Notes under the pieces: generated by a model | What the model was told of the DNA's origin: nothing | The model's input: only the letters and a program-made list of their open reading frames with translations | The model's database searches: none | From: Ornithodoros turicata | Taxonomy: Eukaryota; Arthropoda; Arachnida; Ixodida; Argasidae | Assembly: GCF_037126465.1 (NCBI RefSeq) | Contig: NC_088201.1 | Span: forward strand, 83,232,273-83,296,272 | Length of the DNA: 64,000 bases | Direction: 5' to 3' | Program-made: the position numbers and the translations under genes | Part shown: positions 45,101 through 56,649 of the stretch, piece after piece | Layout of the letters: each line of letters starts with the position of its first letter | How positions within the stretch are numbered: the stretch's first letter is position 1

Positions 45101-46497
45101 TGCGCGGTACCTACTTGACAGACAGACTTCCGCTGCCGCAGAGTGAAGAAGTTACGGCAGGAAACCCTACAAAAAATCGTCGATATCAGGCACTGCGTAA
45201 CAAAATAGATACGGCCACGCAAACTTTCGTCTTCATGCATTTCCTATGCGCTATACCGACGTAAACACGCCAGTCTGTCGATAGTTGTTTGTAGCTTCCG
45301 CATGGGGCGCTAGTGACGTTGAATCCGAAACAAACTCATGTGGGCGCGTATTTCTGTTATGCACGGTACGTACCCGTGGTACTCATTGAGATTTACGTTT
45401 AACGGAGCTTGATACGATTTGTTTTAGAGGTTTTCTGCACATGTTGTGGCTCGCATGCCGCTTCCTAGCGAAACATGTCTGCTTGTTCTCTTAGCAGACG
45501 ACAGTCTGTTTGCAATTGCTTTGTTGCGAGAACGACACTTTTAGCCGCCCTTCTAACGTTTTTATTTCATTCATTTTGTGTCTCTATACAGTTTCATTGG
45601 ACTCTATTATTCCTGTTATTATATTTGTTCGTGTTCCATTTGTTTCTGTCGTATTTTGTATCCTTTGTGCCTTGCTGTGCGCCAGTTGACGGTTCAGGAG
45701 CTACACATGTGGATTCAACGTCACTAGCGCCCCATGCGGAAGCTACAAACAACTATCGACAGACTGGCGTGTTTACGTCGGTATAGCGCATAGGAAATGC
45801 ATGAAGACGAAAGTTTGCGTGGCCGTATTTATTTTGTTACGCAGTGCATGATATCGACGATTTTTTGTAGGGTTTCCTGCCGTAACTTCTTCACTCTGCG
45901 GCAGCGGAAGTCTGTCTGTCAAGTAGGTATCGCGCCACACGCGAAAATGTGACTGACCTTTTATAGCATACACCCTGTATTGCAGACACTCGGCACTATC
46001 ATCTTCAAGATTTCGGAACGTGCTTCTGTCACTCGCTGAGAGGACGCAATTAAAATCTCCCAGAAACACCATGTTATATTGGTCATCAAAATATTGTCTG
46101 GTCGATTCGAAGAACGCACAGCGTTGATTCTTGTCATTTGGAGCATATACGACTAAAAACCTCCAAAGTTCCCCCCAATGTCTACATCTAGCATTGCTGA
46201 CCTACCATCTGCATCTACGGCACGGTATACATGGGTATAGGAAAGACTTCTCTTAATGAAAAGCATGACACCAGCAGAATATCCAATGGAATGGCTAACG
46301 AGCACTTCGTATTGATTCATGAAATACTGCGATAGCATTTGTTCGGTGTCCCGCTGCGACTCAATTTTTGTCTCTTGAATAGCAAGAATGTCAATTTGAG
46401 GAAAACCATCCAGTAGCCTTCTGAGTTGGTATTGTTTCTTTTTAGAGTTCAACCCTATAACATTAAGGGTTGCAATGACCAAATGACCCACAGCCAT
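42182..46497 (-). pseudogene. LINE ORF2: endonuclease-reverse transcriptase, broken
   Basis: It would nick target DNA and copy its own RNA. The endonuclease opens ATLNVIGLNSKKKQ, then IQETKIES, LVVYAPNDKNQ, VFLGDFNCV and FSDHCLV. The reverse transcriptase follows: FNRTPGPDG, DYRPITLCNVDYKI, LDLSKAFDRV, RQGCPLSPLLF and the catalytic VVAYADDVAF (intact), then a Cys-His segment, CRFC...H...C. The DYRPITLCNVDYKI and CAIKNRRI blocks resemble L1/Tx1 elements. Breaks: a frameshift in a six-G run at 46171-46176, a 918-bp foldback at 45060-45977, a frameshift near 44612 and a TAA at about 43856. The long 3' part (43831-42182) is uninterrupted. Confidence 0.92.
45060..45977. mobile_element. Foldback element inside LINE ORF2
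   Basis: Ends CAGCGTGTATGC and GCATACACCCTG, each flanked by TA. Arms of about 260 bp (45060-45325, 45715-45977) include GTCAGTCACATTTTCGCG and CGGAAGCTACAAACAACT with mirrors. Deleting the element plus one TA restores an uninterrupted LINE frame (CLQY then IVETHN), so TA is the target duplication. Central 390 bp is non-coding. Confidence 0.93.
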
Positions 46498-46783
46498 GAT
46501 TTCTATGCTTCAATAGTGATTATGTATTTACTTATCAAATCAAATCACTTATGAAATCACTTTAGTGAACTGAGAGAGCAGCTTAAGCTTACCGACTTTG
46601 GAGGAATCTAGTTGCGCATCCTGCTAACACAACACTGAGGTAGCCAATCTCCCCAACACACTATGCTGACAAAAACCCAATATCGTCAAGAACAGAGCGG
46701 TCCACTTCAACAATCTTCGGAGGCATTGTCGCCGGCGCCGACTTCCTTCCCTTCTTCCTCTTTGGTGTGATCCAGAAATCATC

Positions 46784-47752
46784 TTATATCTGTTCGGTCG
46801 CTTCATTTTCAGATCCTTCTAAACCCGACGAGGCTGTATCTTGACGCTCCTGGAGAACGCTTTTCTCCTCTTCTTGTTGAGAGTCACCCATTGCTGGAGC
46901 AATGGGCGTGCCTGCTTGGGAAGCTACTGTCGCCGCAGCAGGTGCAGCAGCAGACGAAGGAACAGGAGCGGCAACAGGTACAGCTCCATCAGCATCGTCG
47001 TCGCATTCCATGTTGTGCTGACTGTCCTGGCTTCCATGTTGTTGACGAACCCTTGACGCGTATGTCACAACGCACTCATCTTCCTCGTGTCCAAAACGGC
47101 GACACGTTTTGCACCAAGGGGTGTGATATTGCTTCCTAATGTGCCCCACGCCTTTACACCGTAGGCACAATGGCGGTCGCCCTGGTATTGCCACAAGAAC
47201 TTGACAGCCGCACACATACATCTGGTGCGGCAAGCTGTCCGCAGTTACACCATTTTTCAGTGTAATTACCACTTGCCGAGTCGTCGACTCAGCTCCTTCA
47301 AAGAATGAGTCCTTCTACTTTTCTCTGACAATGTTTGTCACAACGCCGTATCTTTCAAGCGCTGCTTTGATTGCCTCGTCAGGTACATGTTGAGGGAGCC
47401 AATGCATTTTGATATGAAGCTCTTTCTTATGCGGATCAATGAGCACACATCGTTTCTCTTTCACCGCTACTTCGCTGAGGCTAAGAAACTTATCCTTTGC
47501 ACTCACGCTATTAAAGGTCAGGGCCCAAAGGTGGTTGAACAGAAACGGACCGACCGATGTGACCTCGCTCCAAACAACTTTGTCCTTCAAAGCGTCACTG
47601 AAATGGCCAATGTTGTATGGCCTCCCAGTTGGATCAGCATGTAGAAAAACGGTATTTAAAGCTACAGTACCTGATGGAATCGTTGGCAGAATCATTTTGT
47701 AACCTTCATCCCGGCTAGGCTTAACCGTAGTCGCCGCTCTCAATGAGCTCAT
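46784..47752 (-). pseudogene. LINE ORF1: gag-like nucleic-acid binding protein, one stop
   Basis: About 322 codons from ATG at 47752 (MSSLRAATTVKPSRDEG). The N-terminal half resembles an RNA-recognition-type fold (LHIKMHWLPQHVPDEAIKAA, then LERYGVV). Then two CCHC-type knuckles: CLRCKGVGHIRKQYHTPWC, then CKTCRRFGHEEDEC. The tail is Ala/Pro- and Glu-rich. A TAG at 47315-47317 interrupts an otherwise continuous frame (VREK, stop, KDSFFEG). The protein would package LINE RNA. The start is within the element, 44 bases from its 5' end. Confidence 0.88.
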
Positions 47753-47805
47753 AATTCCTGCGTCCGATCTGTTCAAACAGAACAAGCAGAAAAAAGAGCT
47801 AACAC

Positions 47806-49078
47806 GCCTTCGCTTCATCAATTTAGTCTCTGTATGCAAGAGGGGATAAGTAGACTTATTCTCTGTTTAGTATTTTTGCTGGATTGACATCTACATACCA
47901 CTATGTACCTCTCAAAGAAAATTTAGGACTGTATTGCAATTTACTGGCTCGCTACAGGAGGGTAAGAAACGGGACATGCACATATGCCAGTGGGATGGAC
48001 ACCGAGATCAGACCCATTTTCTACACATGCATACGAATGGTGTAGCTAATATATGATGTGGACAGGAACTTCGACATGCATTCAAGAGACATGTTCTCCC
48101 TATCTTACGTGACTGTGTCAGCACTGTTATTGAGCATTGTAATAAAAAAAAAGTCTGTACTCATGTAATAAGTATGCTCCAGGACACCAATTTCAAGACT
48201 GTGCTGCTTCAGCAGCAATCTTGGCTGCTCCACTGCACAAATGTGACTGCTAGTACTTTGCCCTACCTATCACTATCAAAGTCAGACTCGTGAAAACTGT
48301 TTTTCCTGCATGAAAATCTCCTGTGCCTGTTGTGTTCCATTGAAAAAGGGGATATGTCATGATCCTGGATTTTGTTCAAGTTCTACCATGTCATACACCC
48401 TACAATGATGCTAGCAGGATATGCATGAAGAGTAGAGACATACACACGTTACACATTTTGCATGTACGCTATTCGAAGGAACTGAACTGCACCGCTTTTT
48501 GCAAACTAAGAACGAGTGTGCTAACTGTGCTCCATTATTCGTGCGACACATGATTTTTGGCCTTCGAGAACCACAACAGAAGTGTTATGCAATTGTGGCA
48601 TATTGTCACGAAGCGAAATTGTCCGGCGAGTCGTCGAATAAACAGCAAACGGTTTATTAAACTACTTGTTAGCAAAAACACAAGAGTGAGGATTCTCTGA
48701 ACACAACTGAGTCCAAAGAATCAAAAATGCTCCAGCCTGGAGCGCACATTTAAGCGTCGCGCCGAAAAGTCTAGAAACAGCACGTGCGTTTGCCAGAGAG
48801 CAGGCGATGTGTCTGGAAGCTTCTTGCTGCTGCTTCAGCATGCGCCGGGATGAGATGTACCGTTTCGTGCCTGCCCTGGAAGTTTCGCGATGATGATTCG
48901 TGGCAATATTATGTCTGCACACAAGGATAAAATGCATTGTTGTTTACGCTGTATATGTATATTTGTATACATGCTCACTCCACGTACGTATAGCACGTAG
49001 ACTGGGTATGTATGTAAAGCAAAGGATGTCATGTCAGAAAAAAGAATAAACACATGAAAAGAGGGACGTGCAAATAAA
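47806..49078. other. No gene recognised
   Basis: The first part continues the tRNA-like repeat flank (GCCTTCG). The rest shows only short frames without motif. Confidence 0.45.
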
Positions 49079-49079
49079 T

Positions 49080-50134
49080 TTATTGTGCTGTGCTTTTCTT
49101 GGGGAAACGAAACCCCCTGTATGCTCTTGAAGGGAAACGCCTCCTGATTATGTTTATTGCACATGACGGCATAGGCTTTCGGTTATATTTCACCAAATAT
49201 TCCCACACCCACAGTACAAATTGGCGGTATGCAGTAATATGGTATTGTCTGAAACGAGGCGAGGTGTAAATATTAGTGACAGTGAAGAATCTTGAATGCA
49301 GAAATGGACTAGAAAGAGAAAGAACTCTGCAAAGTTGATTCATAATGCTAAATCTCGCAAAACAAACGACGGAGATTTTGCAGCAAGAAAGAATGTAACA
49401 GCTTGATAAGAAAGGAAACATGCACGCTTGCGTGTTCCAATACAGAAGTACACCATTGGCTGTGCTGAGTCTAACGCACGTAATTTCACGGCGTCCCTAT
49501 ATACTCACTCATTTCTTGCTCTACTAGTCTTTACTCCACGTTGTCGCAGATCTCTGTTTGCAAGGCGCAGAACCACTTCGTTTATACAGGCGGAGGCAAA
49601 CTCATCATGCTCCGTAATACATTTCACCTCGTTTTCTTCAATCATCTCTTCTACGGCAGCGTAATCGTGGCAGCATACCGATTCCATTGATGTTGGCATG
49701 TCAACGCAGTGCCCGCATCGACACGAGCACAAGCATCAAGGTGCCAAAGAACATGATAGAATGAATATGACAATCGGCGAAGACGCAAGACAGCGGCAAG
49801 TACCGAAACCACACGGCTAGGTCACCCGTCAAGTATGCCAACACATCACCTATGACCTGATAGTATGTGGTGATTACGACATAATTCGATAAGCTCTAAG
49901 ACGAGACAATGCCTTGCACCAATGCGATGTAGTAACTTCCACTTACCAGTTTGTGTTTCCGACCCGATCAACGTGGTCCGGGCTCGTTTCGGCGATATTC
50001 TCAGTTGACGCGGTTTCCAATGTTGATGCGAGCGTCCCTGAGCGTTCTGGTGTCATGCCGTATAATGAACTAATTGCCGAAGTGCGCATAATAATCTCAC
50101 GCTCAACATCGCTCAATTCGGTCAGGGACGCCAT
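49080..50134 (-). CDS. P2X7-like C-terminal domain protein, acceptor site damaged
   Basis: Exons: 50134-49947 (MASLTELSDVERE, donor GTAAGT, phase 2), about 49719-49509 (CRCGHCVDMPTSMESVCC ... CITEHDEF, donor GTGAGT, phase 2) and 49248-49080 (YHITAYRQFVLWVWEYL ... CAINIIRRRFP ... YRGF, stop TAA inside an AATAAA). The CxCGxC-x-MPT-x2-ESVCC, C-I-T-E-H and AYRQF...IR..FP..Y.GF blocks match the cysteine-rich cytosolic tail of vertebrate P2X7, found as a stand-alone domain in many invertebrate genes. There are no channel transmembrane segments. The second and third exons agree in phase. The first should splice to GTGTCGATGC, but TC replaces AG there, so splicing may fail. Zinc binding is inferred. 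Confidence 0.72.
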
Positions 50135-50139
50135 GCCGC

Positions 50140-51420
50140 TGGATCCGAAACCTGCACAACGTAGTCCGGCACAACAGCCGGACCACCAGTCACTCCGCGC
50201 TACAACTGATCCTGAGCTGATTGGCTCAGCAATCCGAAACGTCATTACTCTCTGCTGCCATATGATACGCTGGCGAGCCTCCACGTAACCGCATGAGGTC
50301 AGAGGCGAAGGAGAGACGCACGCGGGTTGCTCCTCTTTGATAGCATTGTTTCTAGGTCAATGTGCGCTGTTGAGTTGAACCAAGCGCATACTTGGGTAGT
50401 GTGAGGTGCATTCTTTGATGGAGTCACACTGCTGGAAAATATTTGATGACCTGTTTAGTGCCCCTTTAAGGTAATACAATTAACTCGAATTTAATTATTA
50501 TTCAGTTAAATAACGTAATATTAATTGGCTAACTTCTTTTAGAAAGTCACCAAACTGAGTTTCACGACAAATTTTCTTTCTAAATTTTTCCACTAGCTGG
50601 TATACGCGAGGGTCTATCTTTTGCAGTGCGTTTCTTTAAAGGGATAGGCACAAAGCGTTAGCGCACATTTTAAGCATCTTTTAGGCATACATTTTGGACA
50701 TCATGTCTCATACGTCAAGATTGAAGGCTCAGGTCAAGAGCCTGCCTTTGGAACAGAGTGTGCGTTCTTCTGCTGAGCGTAGTTGGCGAAAAGTCGACGG
50801 TAGCGTAGCCACAAAATCACTTCGGAAGGGTTCCTACGAGAACTTCACATGGGGGAGAGGATGTCGCCCTTGTTTTCTCTCTCCCAAATGCACTAAGAAA
50901 GGTACGATTTCGGGGGCTTTGAACCTACGAAACCCCCTTGTGGCTTGGTCACTGACAGTCACTGTTCGAAATGCCCACTCCTGACCCCAGGCTTTACTCT
51001 AGACATGTGTCATCTGAACGCTCGATCCCTCTTCTGTCATACATAATCTTTTTTTTGTTCTAATTTTTTCTAATACTTCTGGTATAACCTTATGCCACAG
51101 AAGGAGGGGCAAAAACATTAAGAAAGAACAAAAGCTGTAAATGCACGGTAAGTTTTCATGGAAACATTACTAGTGAGACAGTTCGGTTTCAATACAAGTG
51201 AGAAAAGAGTGCACGGGGTTACATTCGACAGCTTGACAATATAACAGATTCCAATCTGCAATAACAGTTGGGAAAAAAGGAACCCTTCAAACAATTAGTG
51301 CGCCCGTATGTACTGTTCACTAAATTACGAAGATCCCCGTTGAGACATGCTAAGGTAGTCTGATTGGTTGATACATGTGTCCGTTTGAATAATGAACCAT
51401 AACGTCGTGAGACGTTGCAA
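50140..51420. other. No gene; one TTAA-type terminus
   Basis: TTTAGTGCCCCTTTAAGG near 50455-50471 is a lone end of the 11080-11683 family. A 96-codon plus frame at 50694 has no recognised domain. Confidence 0.45.
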
Positions 51421-51424
51421 CCTA

Positions 51425-52570
51425 GCTCTACATGCTACAATGTGGAGACATCAGCTACCTCTAACAGGCATCTAACATGTGTGTTGGGGAATCATACCGA
51501 GAATATTTCTTAAAAACAAAACGACGTATGTCTCTTCTTTGAACTGCTATTGGATTAATCTTTGTAACAATATCAGGGAACCAGATTACGGAACCATAAT
51601 CCAGAACAGAGCGCACGAGTGATTTGTAAGCAACTATAGCTTGGTTTTGAAGTCGGCATGTTTTAGGGTTCGCCTTAAGAAGAAAAGTCGTAGTGTTAGC
51701 CTGATGCAGTAAGCTTCTAATGTGGTCGTCCCCTCTGAACTGAAGTCCTAGATATCTCAATTCGTGCACACGAGAAAGTGGGGTGGCATTGTATTATATA
51801 TAGTTTTTCTTTTTCTGCGTAAAAGCCATGCAAACTCTCTTGCAGAGTTGTACGTAACGCGTTACTAGTAATTGCGTTACTAGTAATCAATTACTTTTTC
51901 AGTAATTTTCAACGTAATCGATTAATTTTGTGAGCAAGTAATTTCCAAGTAATCTGATTACAATTTTCGGTAATCGATTACTTTTTAAACATTCTTTCAA
52001 CAATGGCAGCTCTTTTCAGCAAACAAATTTGTAATAAACGCGTGTATGTGTTTTGTATGTTGCTTTCAAATGTATTTGTGTATTTCACTTACCATATATG
52101 TTGGTGTCTCATTTTAGAATTTGCAACAAGAGCTGCATAGTTGCATTCACTGCAGGCTTGTTGGCTTTGCTATGGCCCACAATTTAAAAGTAACGGAAAA
52201 AGTAACGCGTTATATTTTTAATCGGTAACGTATTACATTTTTGATGAAGTAATTTGTAACGTAAAGAGTTAAGAGGTAAAGAGTTACTTTTCGCGCAGTA
52301 GTAACAGTAATTGTAATCAATTACTTTTTCCGAGCAACGTGTACAACTCTGCTCTCTTGTGCTTATCTAGAATCATCTGTAATGTACTACACGAAGAGAT
52401 AACAGCATCAAGAAAGTTTTGTAAGCACACATGATTATTTGACGAATTAATTTCTTGATACGGGACACAATCGTCAGCGAATAATGTGATATTAACGTTA
52501 ACCGCGTCAACTACCATTAATGTATAACAAAAACAGCAGTGGCCCTAAGATCCCTGAGGGATACTTGGGC
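51425..52570 (-). pseudogene. LINE reverse transcriptase fragment split by a hAT MITE
   Basis: Read on the minus strand: SGILGPLLFLLYING (motif B region, frame shifted from what follows), ITLFADDCVPYQEI (FADD catalytic site) and a helical stretch to 52360; then the 509-bp MITE; then LRYLGLQFRGDDHI, SLVRSVLDYGSVIWFP and VQRRDIRRFVF, the RT thumb of CR1/Jockey-like LINEs. Endonuclease and N-terminal RT are absent. Removing the insertion and one 8-bp duplication joins the halves. Confidence 0.82.
51843..52351. mobile_element. 509-bp hAT MITE, TSD CTCTCTTG
   Basis: Ends CAGAGTTGTAC and GTACAACTCTG; the perfect duplication CTCTCTTG lies at 51835-51842 and 52352-52359. Arms are full of GTAATTACTAG-type palindromic words (GTAACGCGTTAC, GTAATCAATTAC). 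Non-coding. Confidence 0.95.
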
Positions 52571-52771
52571 GTGCTAGCGATGATCTTATGCCAGTGACCG
52601 GTCGAGCTGTCCCTTCCATTTTTACGGGATGCGTCGGGTTCCGCCGGTCGTGCTCACTTCAACGAGAGGCTGATATCCGGTGCGAAACCAGTTGCGCCAT
52701 TAGAGTATACCATTCTCTGTCGCTATTGACGGCAGCGCAGAGCAAATGTTTGTTTCCAGGTGACGTTGTGT

Positions 52772-52843
52772 GCGTCGGTGGTATAGTGGTTAGCATAGCT
52801 GCCTTCCAAGCAGTTGACCCGGGTTCGATTCCCGGCCGACGCA
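52772..52843 (+). tRNA. tRNA-Gly (TCC)
   Basis: 72 bases folding as a standard cloverleaf: acceptor GCGTCGG/CCGACGC, discriminator A, D-arm box A GGTATAGTGGTTAGC, anticodon loop CTTCCAA with anticodon TCC, and T-arm CCGGGTTCGATTCCCGG. No intron. The sequence is very close to glycine tRNA genes across animals, which supports function. An identical-core copy is at 59419-59490 on the other strand. Confidence 0.97.
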
Positions 52844-52849
52844 AATGCT

Positions 52850-53460
52850 TCTTTTGCATTTCTCACCACGCTCTCCGGTGTGCCTTTCGGAAGGAACTTT
52901 CCTGCGTCTTTTTTTTATTTTTTAGATTCAGCAAAACGATTCCACTTCGGCTGCCATCATTTAGTATTTCATTCCGCGTAAGCGTATTTCGTATTTCTCG
53001 GCTCTTCTTGAGACGAAAACCCGTTTAACGCGCTTATAGACGAATTTGAGGTTACAAATCGGAGTCATATCAGTCACCGTGTGGAATGCAGTAAGCATGC
53101 GACATAAGGATAAGTCCCCAAAAATTACTCATCCCGAAGAATACGCTCAACGAGAGTTGACATAGATCATTGGAACATATTAGTAATGTTGTCGGTGGAG
53201 GAATACACGGAACAGGCAATAGCAAACCACAACAAACTTTATTTTGGTTGGTTTCGTGTTTCATCTCCACAGGGAGTACTCTACCTGATTCCATATAATT
53301 AATTGATAATTCATTAATAACTGAATTATTAATTTTAATATAAGTTAGTAATATTATAAGTTAATAAGTTGGTTTTACGTTGCGAGACAACTATGATCAT
53401 GAGCGACGCCACAGTGGTGGGTGTGTGGAGTAATTTTGCCCACCTGAATGGAAATATAAT
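52850..53460. other. No gene recognised
   Basis: Short T run soon after the tRNA gene could end pol III transcription. A TTAATAA-rich segment at 53295-53365. No coding signal. Confidence 0.5.
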
Positions 53461-53461
53461 A

Positions 53462-54237
53462 GACCTGTGCGAATATTCGAAATTTCGAATATCAAGCGAA
53501 TGTCTGATGCTATTCGAGTGCTATTCGCAACCTATTTTCAGTATTCGAAATTTTCGAATATTTTTCGAATAGTACTCAAGCGAGGTATCCAAGGTAGATT
53601 TAGCCAGGTAGCGAAGGCGGAGAAAAAAACCAAATCTAACTCGGCAACACTGTCATCTCCGTGACTCGAGCGATCCTGGGTGTTGGTAGCACAGGTACGG
53701 TCGTAAACAAAAATATTTACGATGCGCGCATGGGTCTTATACGTACTAATAGTTCACTCATAATTTAAGTATAGGAAAAGCTATCTGTTGCCTAACTATA
53801 TCCAGTAACAGATGAAAATATGCGCAGTTTCTAAAAAAAGTGCAGGAAATTGACAATCTAAACATAGAGAGGAGGAGATGCACTCAAAGCAGACTGCATG
53901 GAACATGTTGACTAACTCTTAGTACAGTTCATCCCACAAATGCTGTCTACCATACACAACAAAGATAAGGTACCCTTCTCTCACGATATGTTATGCTGGG
54001 TGAAAACGCTCACAAGTTTGGAGCAGAGCATTATCGAAGGAGCACAGCACCACAAAATATTTCACCACGAGGTATTCGAAATTATTCAAATTGGGCCTTT
54101 TCCGATTATTCGAATTCGAACACTTCGAACACTTCGATTCGCCATCTGAAGAAATTATTCGGATTCGATTCGCAGTGCAGGTGAAATATTCGGAAGCTAT
54201 TCGCACTGGAAATTTTGCTATTCGCACAGCTCTAGTA
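53462..54237. mobile_element. hAT-like repeat with GAATA-rich arms
   Basis: Ends are (TAGA)CCTGTGCGAATA and TATTCGCACAGCTCTA. Both arms consist of ATTCGAA/TTCGAAT words. The middle (53580-54060) is non-coding. Termini resemble hAT TAGAGCTGTGCGAATA-type ends, but no clean 8-bp duplication is found. Confidence 0.7.
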
Positions 54238-54239
54238 TT

Positions 54240-55030
54240 TAACGTGCTCTGTAACCTCAGCACACAACACATATAAGCGGCACCCTCGGCCTATCTACTT
54301 AACCCTACAATTGTACCCTACCACTCAGTGCCGTGTATTAAAAGGCAGTCTGGCCATTAAAGGGAGCCTAATAAAGAAGCTTGAACTGGCAATCAAAGGT
54401 GAGCGTTTTTCATTGTCTGCTGTTTACCATTGGGGTCGCCATGACACCGAAATTTTCCCGGATATGGTAACGTAGCTTGGATCGGCGAAGCGAGAATTTC
54501 ATGCCAAAAATGTACATAAATATATATTACTTTAATTTTGCTCTGTACGCATATATTATCTTGTCATTATCTTGGAAATCCCCTTTAAATTACGCTCCAG
54601 TGTCCATGTTCACGTGAAAAGTATATGTTACGTCGTCCTTGTTAGGCCTAAAGACAGCGATCGCAAGAAAATAGCAAGAAAAACGGTCTGGATGCCTAAA
54701 AATTTGCATTTTATGACGGACTTTTATGTGTAATGATTAAATATAATACCCGCAGTCTGTTCCAACAAGCGGTTCTGCCAGCCAATAAGTATTGCTAGCA
54801 AGTCGCAAGCAGTTCTGTCGTTCTGCTGTTCTCCGTCTTCTCGACACGCCTCTCTCAATCCAGATGACGCCGATAAAAGTGTGGCAAACTCCATTATGTT
54901 GGTAGGTCGCTAAGGGATATCCTATTCAATCTAATCCAATCCAGTCTACTGAAAATGGTGGCACGCAACGAATACAGGTGAAATTTAGCTCGGATAGCCA
55001 GAGAGTAATAGCGAACTCTATTTTGGCTCG
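54240..55030. other. No gene recognised
   Basis: No motif; one AATAAA-like signal and AT-rich stretches. Confidence 0.45.
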
Positions 55031-55077
55031 TGATTGGTCAGAGAGCTCTTTAAGCTCTTTTACCCCTATCCCCCGAG

Positions 55078-56649
55078 CAGTGGTGGGGAAATTACTTTTA
55101 TTTTGTAATGCATTACCATTACTCATTACTTGTATAAAAAAACTAATGCATTACACTACTCATTACTTTTTCTATGTTAGTAATGCATTAGTAATGCCAT
55201 TACTTCAACGAAGTAATGACATTACTCTGGCATTACGTTTTCATTTTAGGGCATAAGCCTCAAAGATGCTATGCATAAGTTTTCCTCCTCGCTTTTTTTG
55301 TTATAGGCAATAGCCACCCGAGTATCCCCCAAGTCGGTGCTACTAAATCCCGACAAAAGCGAGGCTGATAGGCAAAAACTATTGATAAGATTGATTGCAG
55401 CATAGTAGGAGTTAACGCTCAAAGTTGTCATCCGCTAGCCTTGCCCGCTTCGGCGACAGGACAGGGGAGTAATGCATTACAAAGTAATGCATTACCGGTA
55501 ATGCATTACTTTTGAGTAATGAGTAATGGTAATGAATTGCATTTTGCCAGCAAGTAATGAGTAATGGTAATGCATTACATTTCGACTCAGTAATGCAGTG
55601 TGGCATTACTCATTACTTTTGTCGAATGTTCATTGCGCCACGTGAGGATTGGGAACACATCCAGGTTTCAGAGCAACAATGAGAAGTGCCCAGTTCAACA
55701 GACGGCGGTGTGTGTCACAAGTGTCCATGATGGTATCACCGATTTTCTCCTGTACGCATTTGGAGTAAAGGATAATCAACTAAAAAGAAACATAGCCTCT
55801 ATTAGGGTAACAAGTGACAATTGCACTAGTGATTCCCTGTTTTGATGTGGTACCGTGTTAGTTTCTCTTGTGCTGTCAGAGGTCGTTTTTCTGCAAGGAC
55901 AGAATTTTAGGGCTGGGCATAGCGAAAAGGCATCATGGAGCCGGCGGGTGAAGACTTGTCCCATTCGTAGGTCGAATTTAGTGCGAATATCGAGCCAGTT
56001 AGTTGCGATGGGAGACATGTTAAAGTTCGGTGCAAGCTATAAGGATCGCAGCCTAGAATCGCTAGATGGGTTCCCGAAAATGAAGAGACTATTCGTGCAG
56101 TACAACACAGAAATTCAGTCATTCGCTTCCGCTGAACGAGTGTTCAGTACGACAAAAGATGTCCTGTCGCCGAAGCGGGCAAGGCTAGCGGATGACAACT
56201 TTGAGCGTTAACTCCTACTATGCTGCAATCAATCTTATCAATAGTTTTTGCCCATCAGCCTCGCTTTTGTCGGGATTTAGTAGCACCGACTTGGGGGATA
56301 CTCGGGTGGCTATTGCCTATAACAAAAAAAGCGAGGAGGAAAACTTATGCATAGCATCTTTGAGGCTTATGCCCTAAAATGTAAATGTAATGCCAGAGTA
56401 ATGTCATTACTTCGTTGAAGTAATGGCATTACTAATGCATTACTAACATAGAAAAAGTAATGAGTAGTGTAATGCATTAGTTTTTTATACAAGTAATGAG
56501 TAATGGTAATGCATTACAAAATAAAAGTAATTTCCCCACCTCTGCTCATTACTTGCTGGCAAAATGTAATTCATTACCATTACTCATTACTCAAAAGTAA
56601 TGCATTACCGGTAATGCATTACTTTGTAATGCATTACTCCCCACCTCTG
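55078..56649. mobile_element. Composite hAT element, TSD CCCCCGAG
   Basis: Ends CAGTGGTGGGG and CCCCACCTCTG; the perfect 8-bp duplication CCCCCGAG is at 55070-55077 and 56650-56657. The arms are a long inverted repeat (55078-55465 against about 56160-56546) built of GTAATGCATTAC words plus a copied end of transposase coding sequence. The right side bears a second complete-looking terminus (CCCCACCTCTGC at about 56535-56547) before the true end. So it is a hAT with duplicated, inverted ends. Confidence 0.92.
55855..56211 (+). pseudogene. hAT transposase C-terminal fragment
   Basis: The frame ends FPKMKRLFVQYNTEIQSFAS followed by AERVFSTTKDVLSPKRARLADDNFER, the hAT dimerisation region (FP.mk.LF..YN..., S.A..ERVFS, P.R..L.d.nfE). 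The N-terminal catalytic domain is missing. The last 15 residues plus following sequence occur again, inverted, at 55412-55465. Confidence 0.85.

Larger units (their letters stand above)
41922..47796 (-). mobile_element. Full-length LINE (L1/Tx1-like) with 9-bp TSD
   Basis: The element is bounded by AGCTAACAC at 41913-41921 and 47797-47805. On the minus strand it ends in an A run next to the left duplication, and it holds a gag-like ORF1 followed by an endonuclease-reverse transcriptase ORF2. Length is about 5.9 kb including a 918-bp foldback in ORF2. It landed inside the tRNA-like repeat. ORF1 has one nonsense codon; ORF2 has two frameshifts, one stop and the insertion. So the insertion is intact at its ends but dead. 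Confidence 0.93.

Noticed and set aside
49080..50134. A genuine P2X7 ion channel gene
   Set aside because: Only the cysteine-rich tail domain is seen; no transmembrane or extracellular ligand-binding region is encoded nearby.
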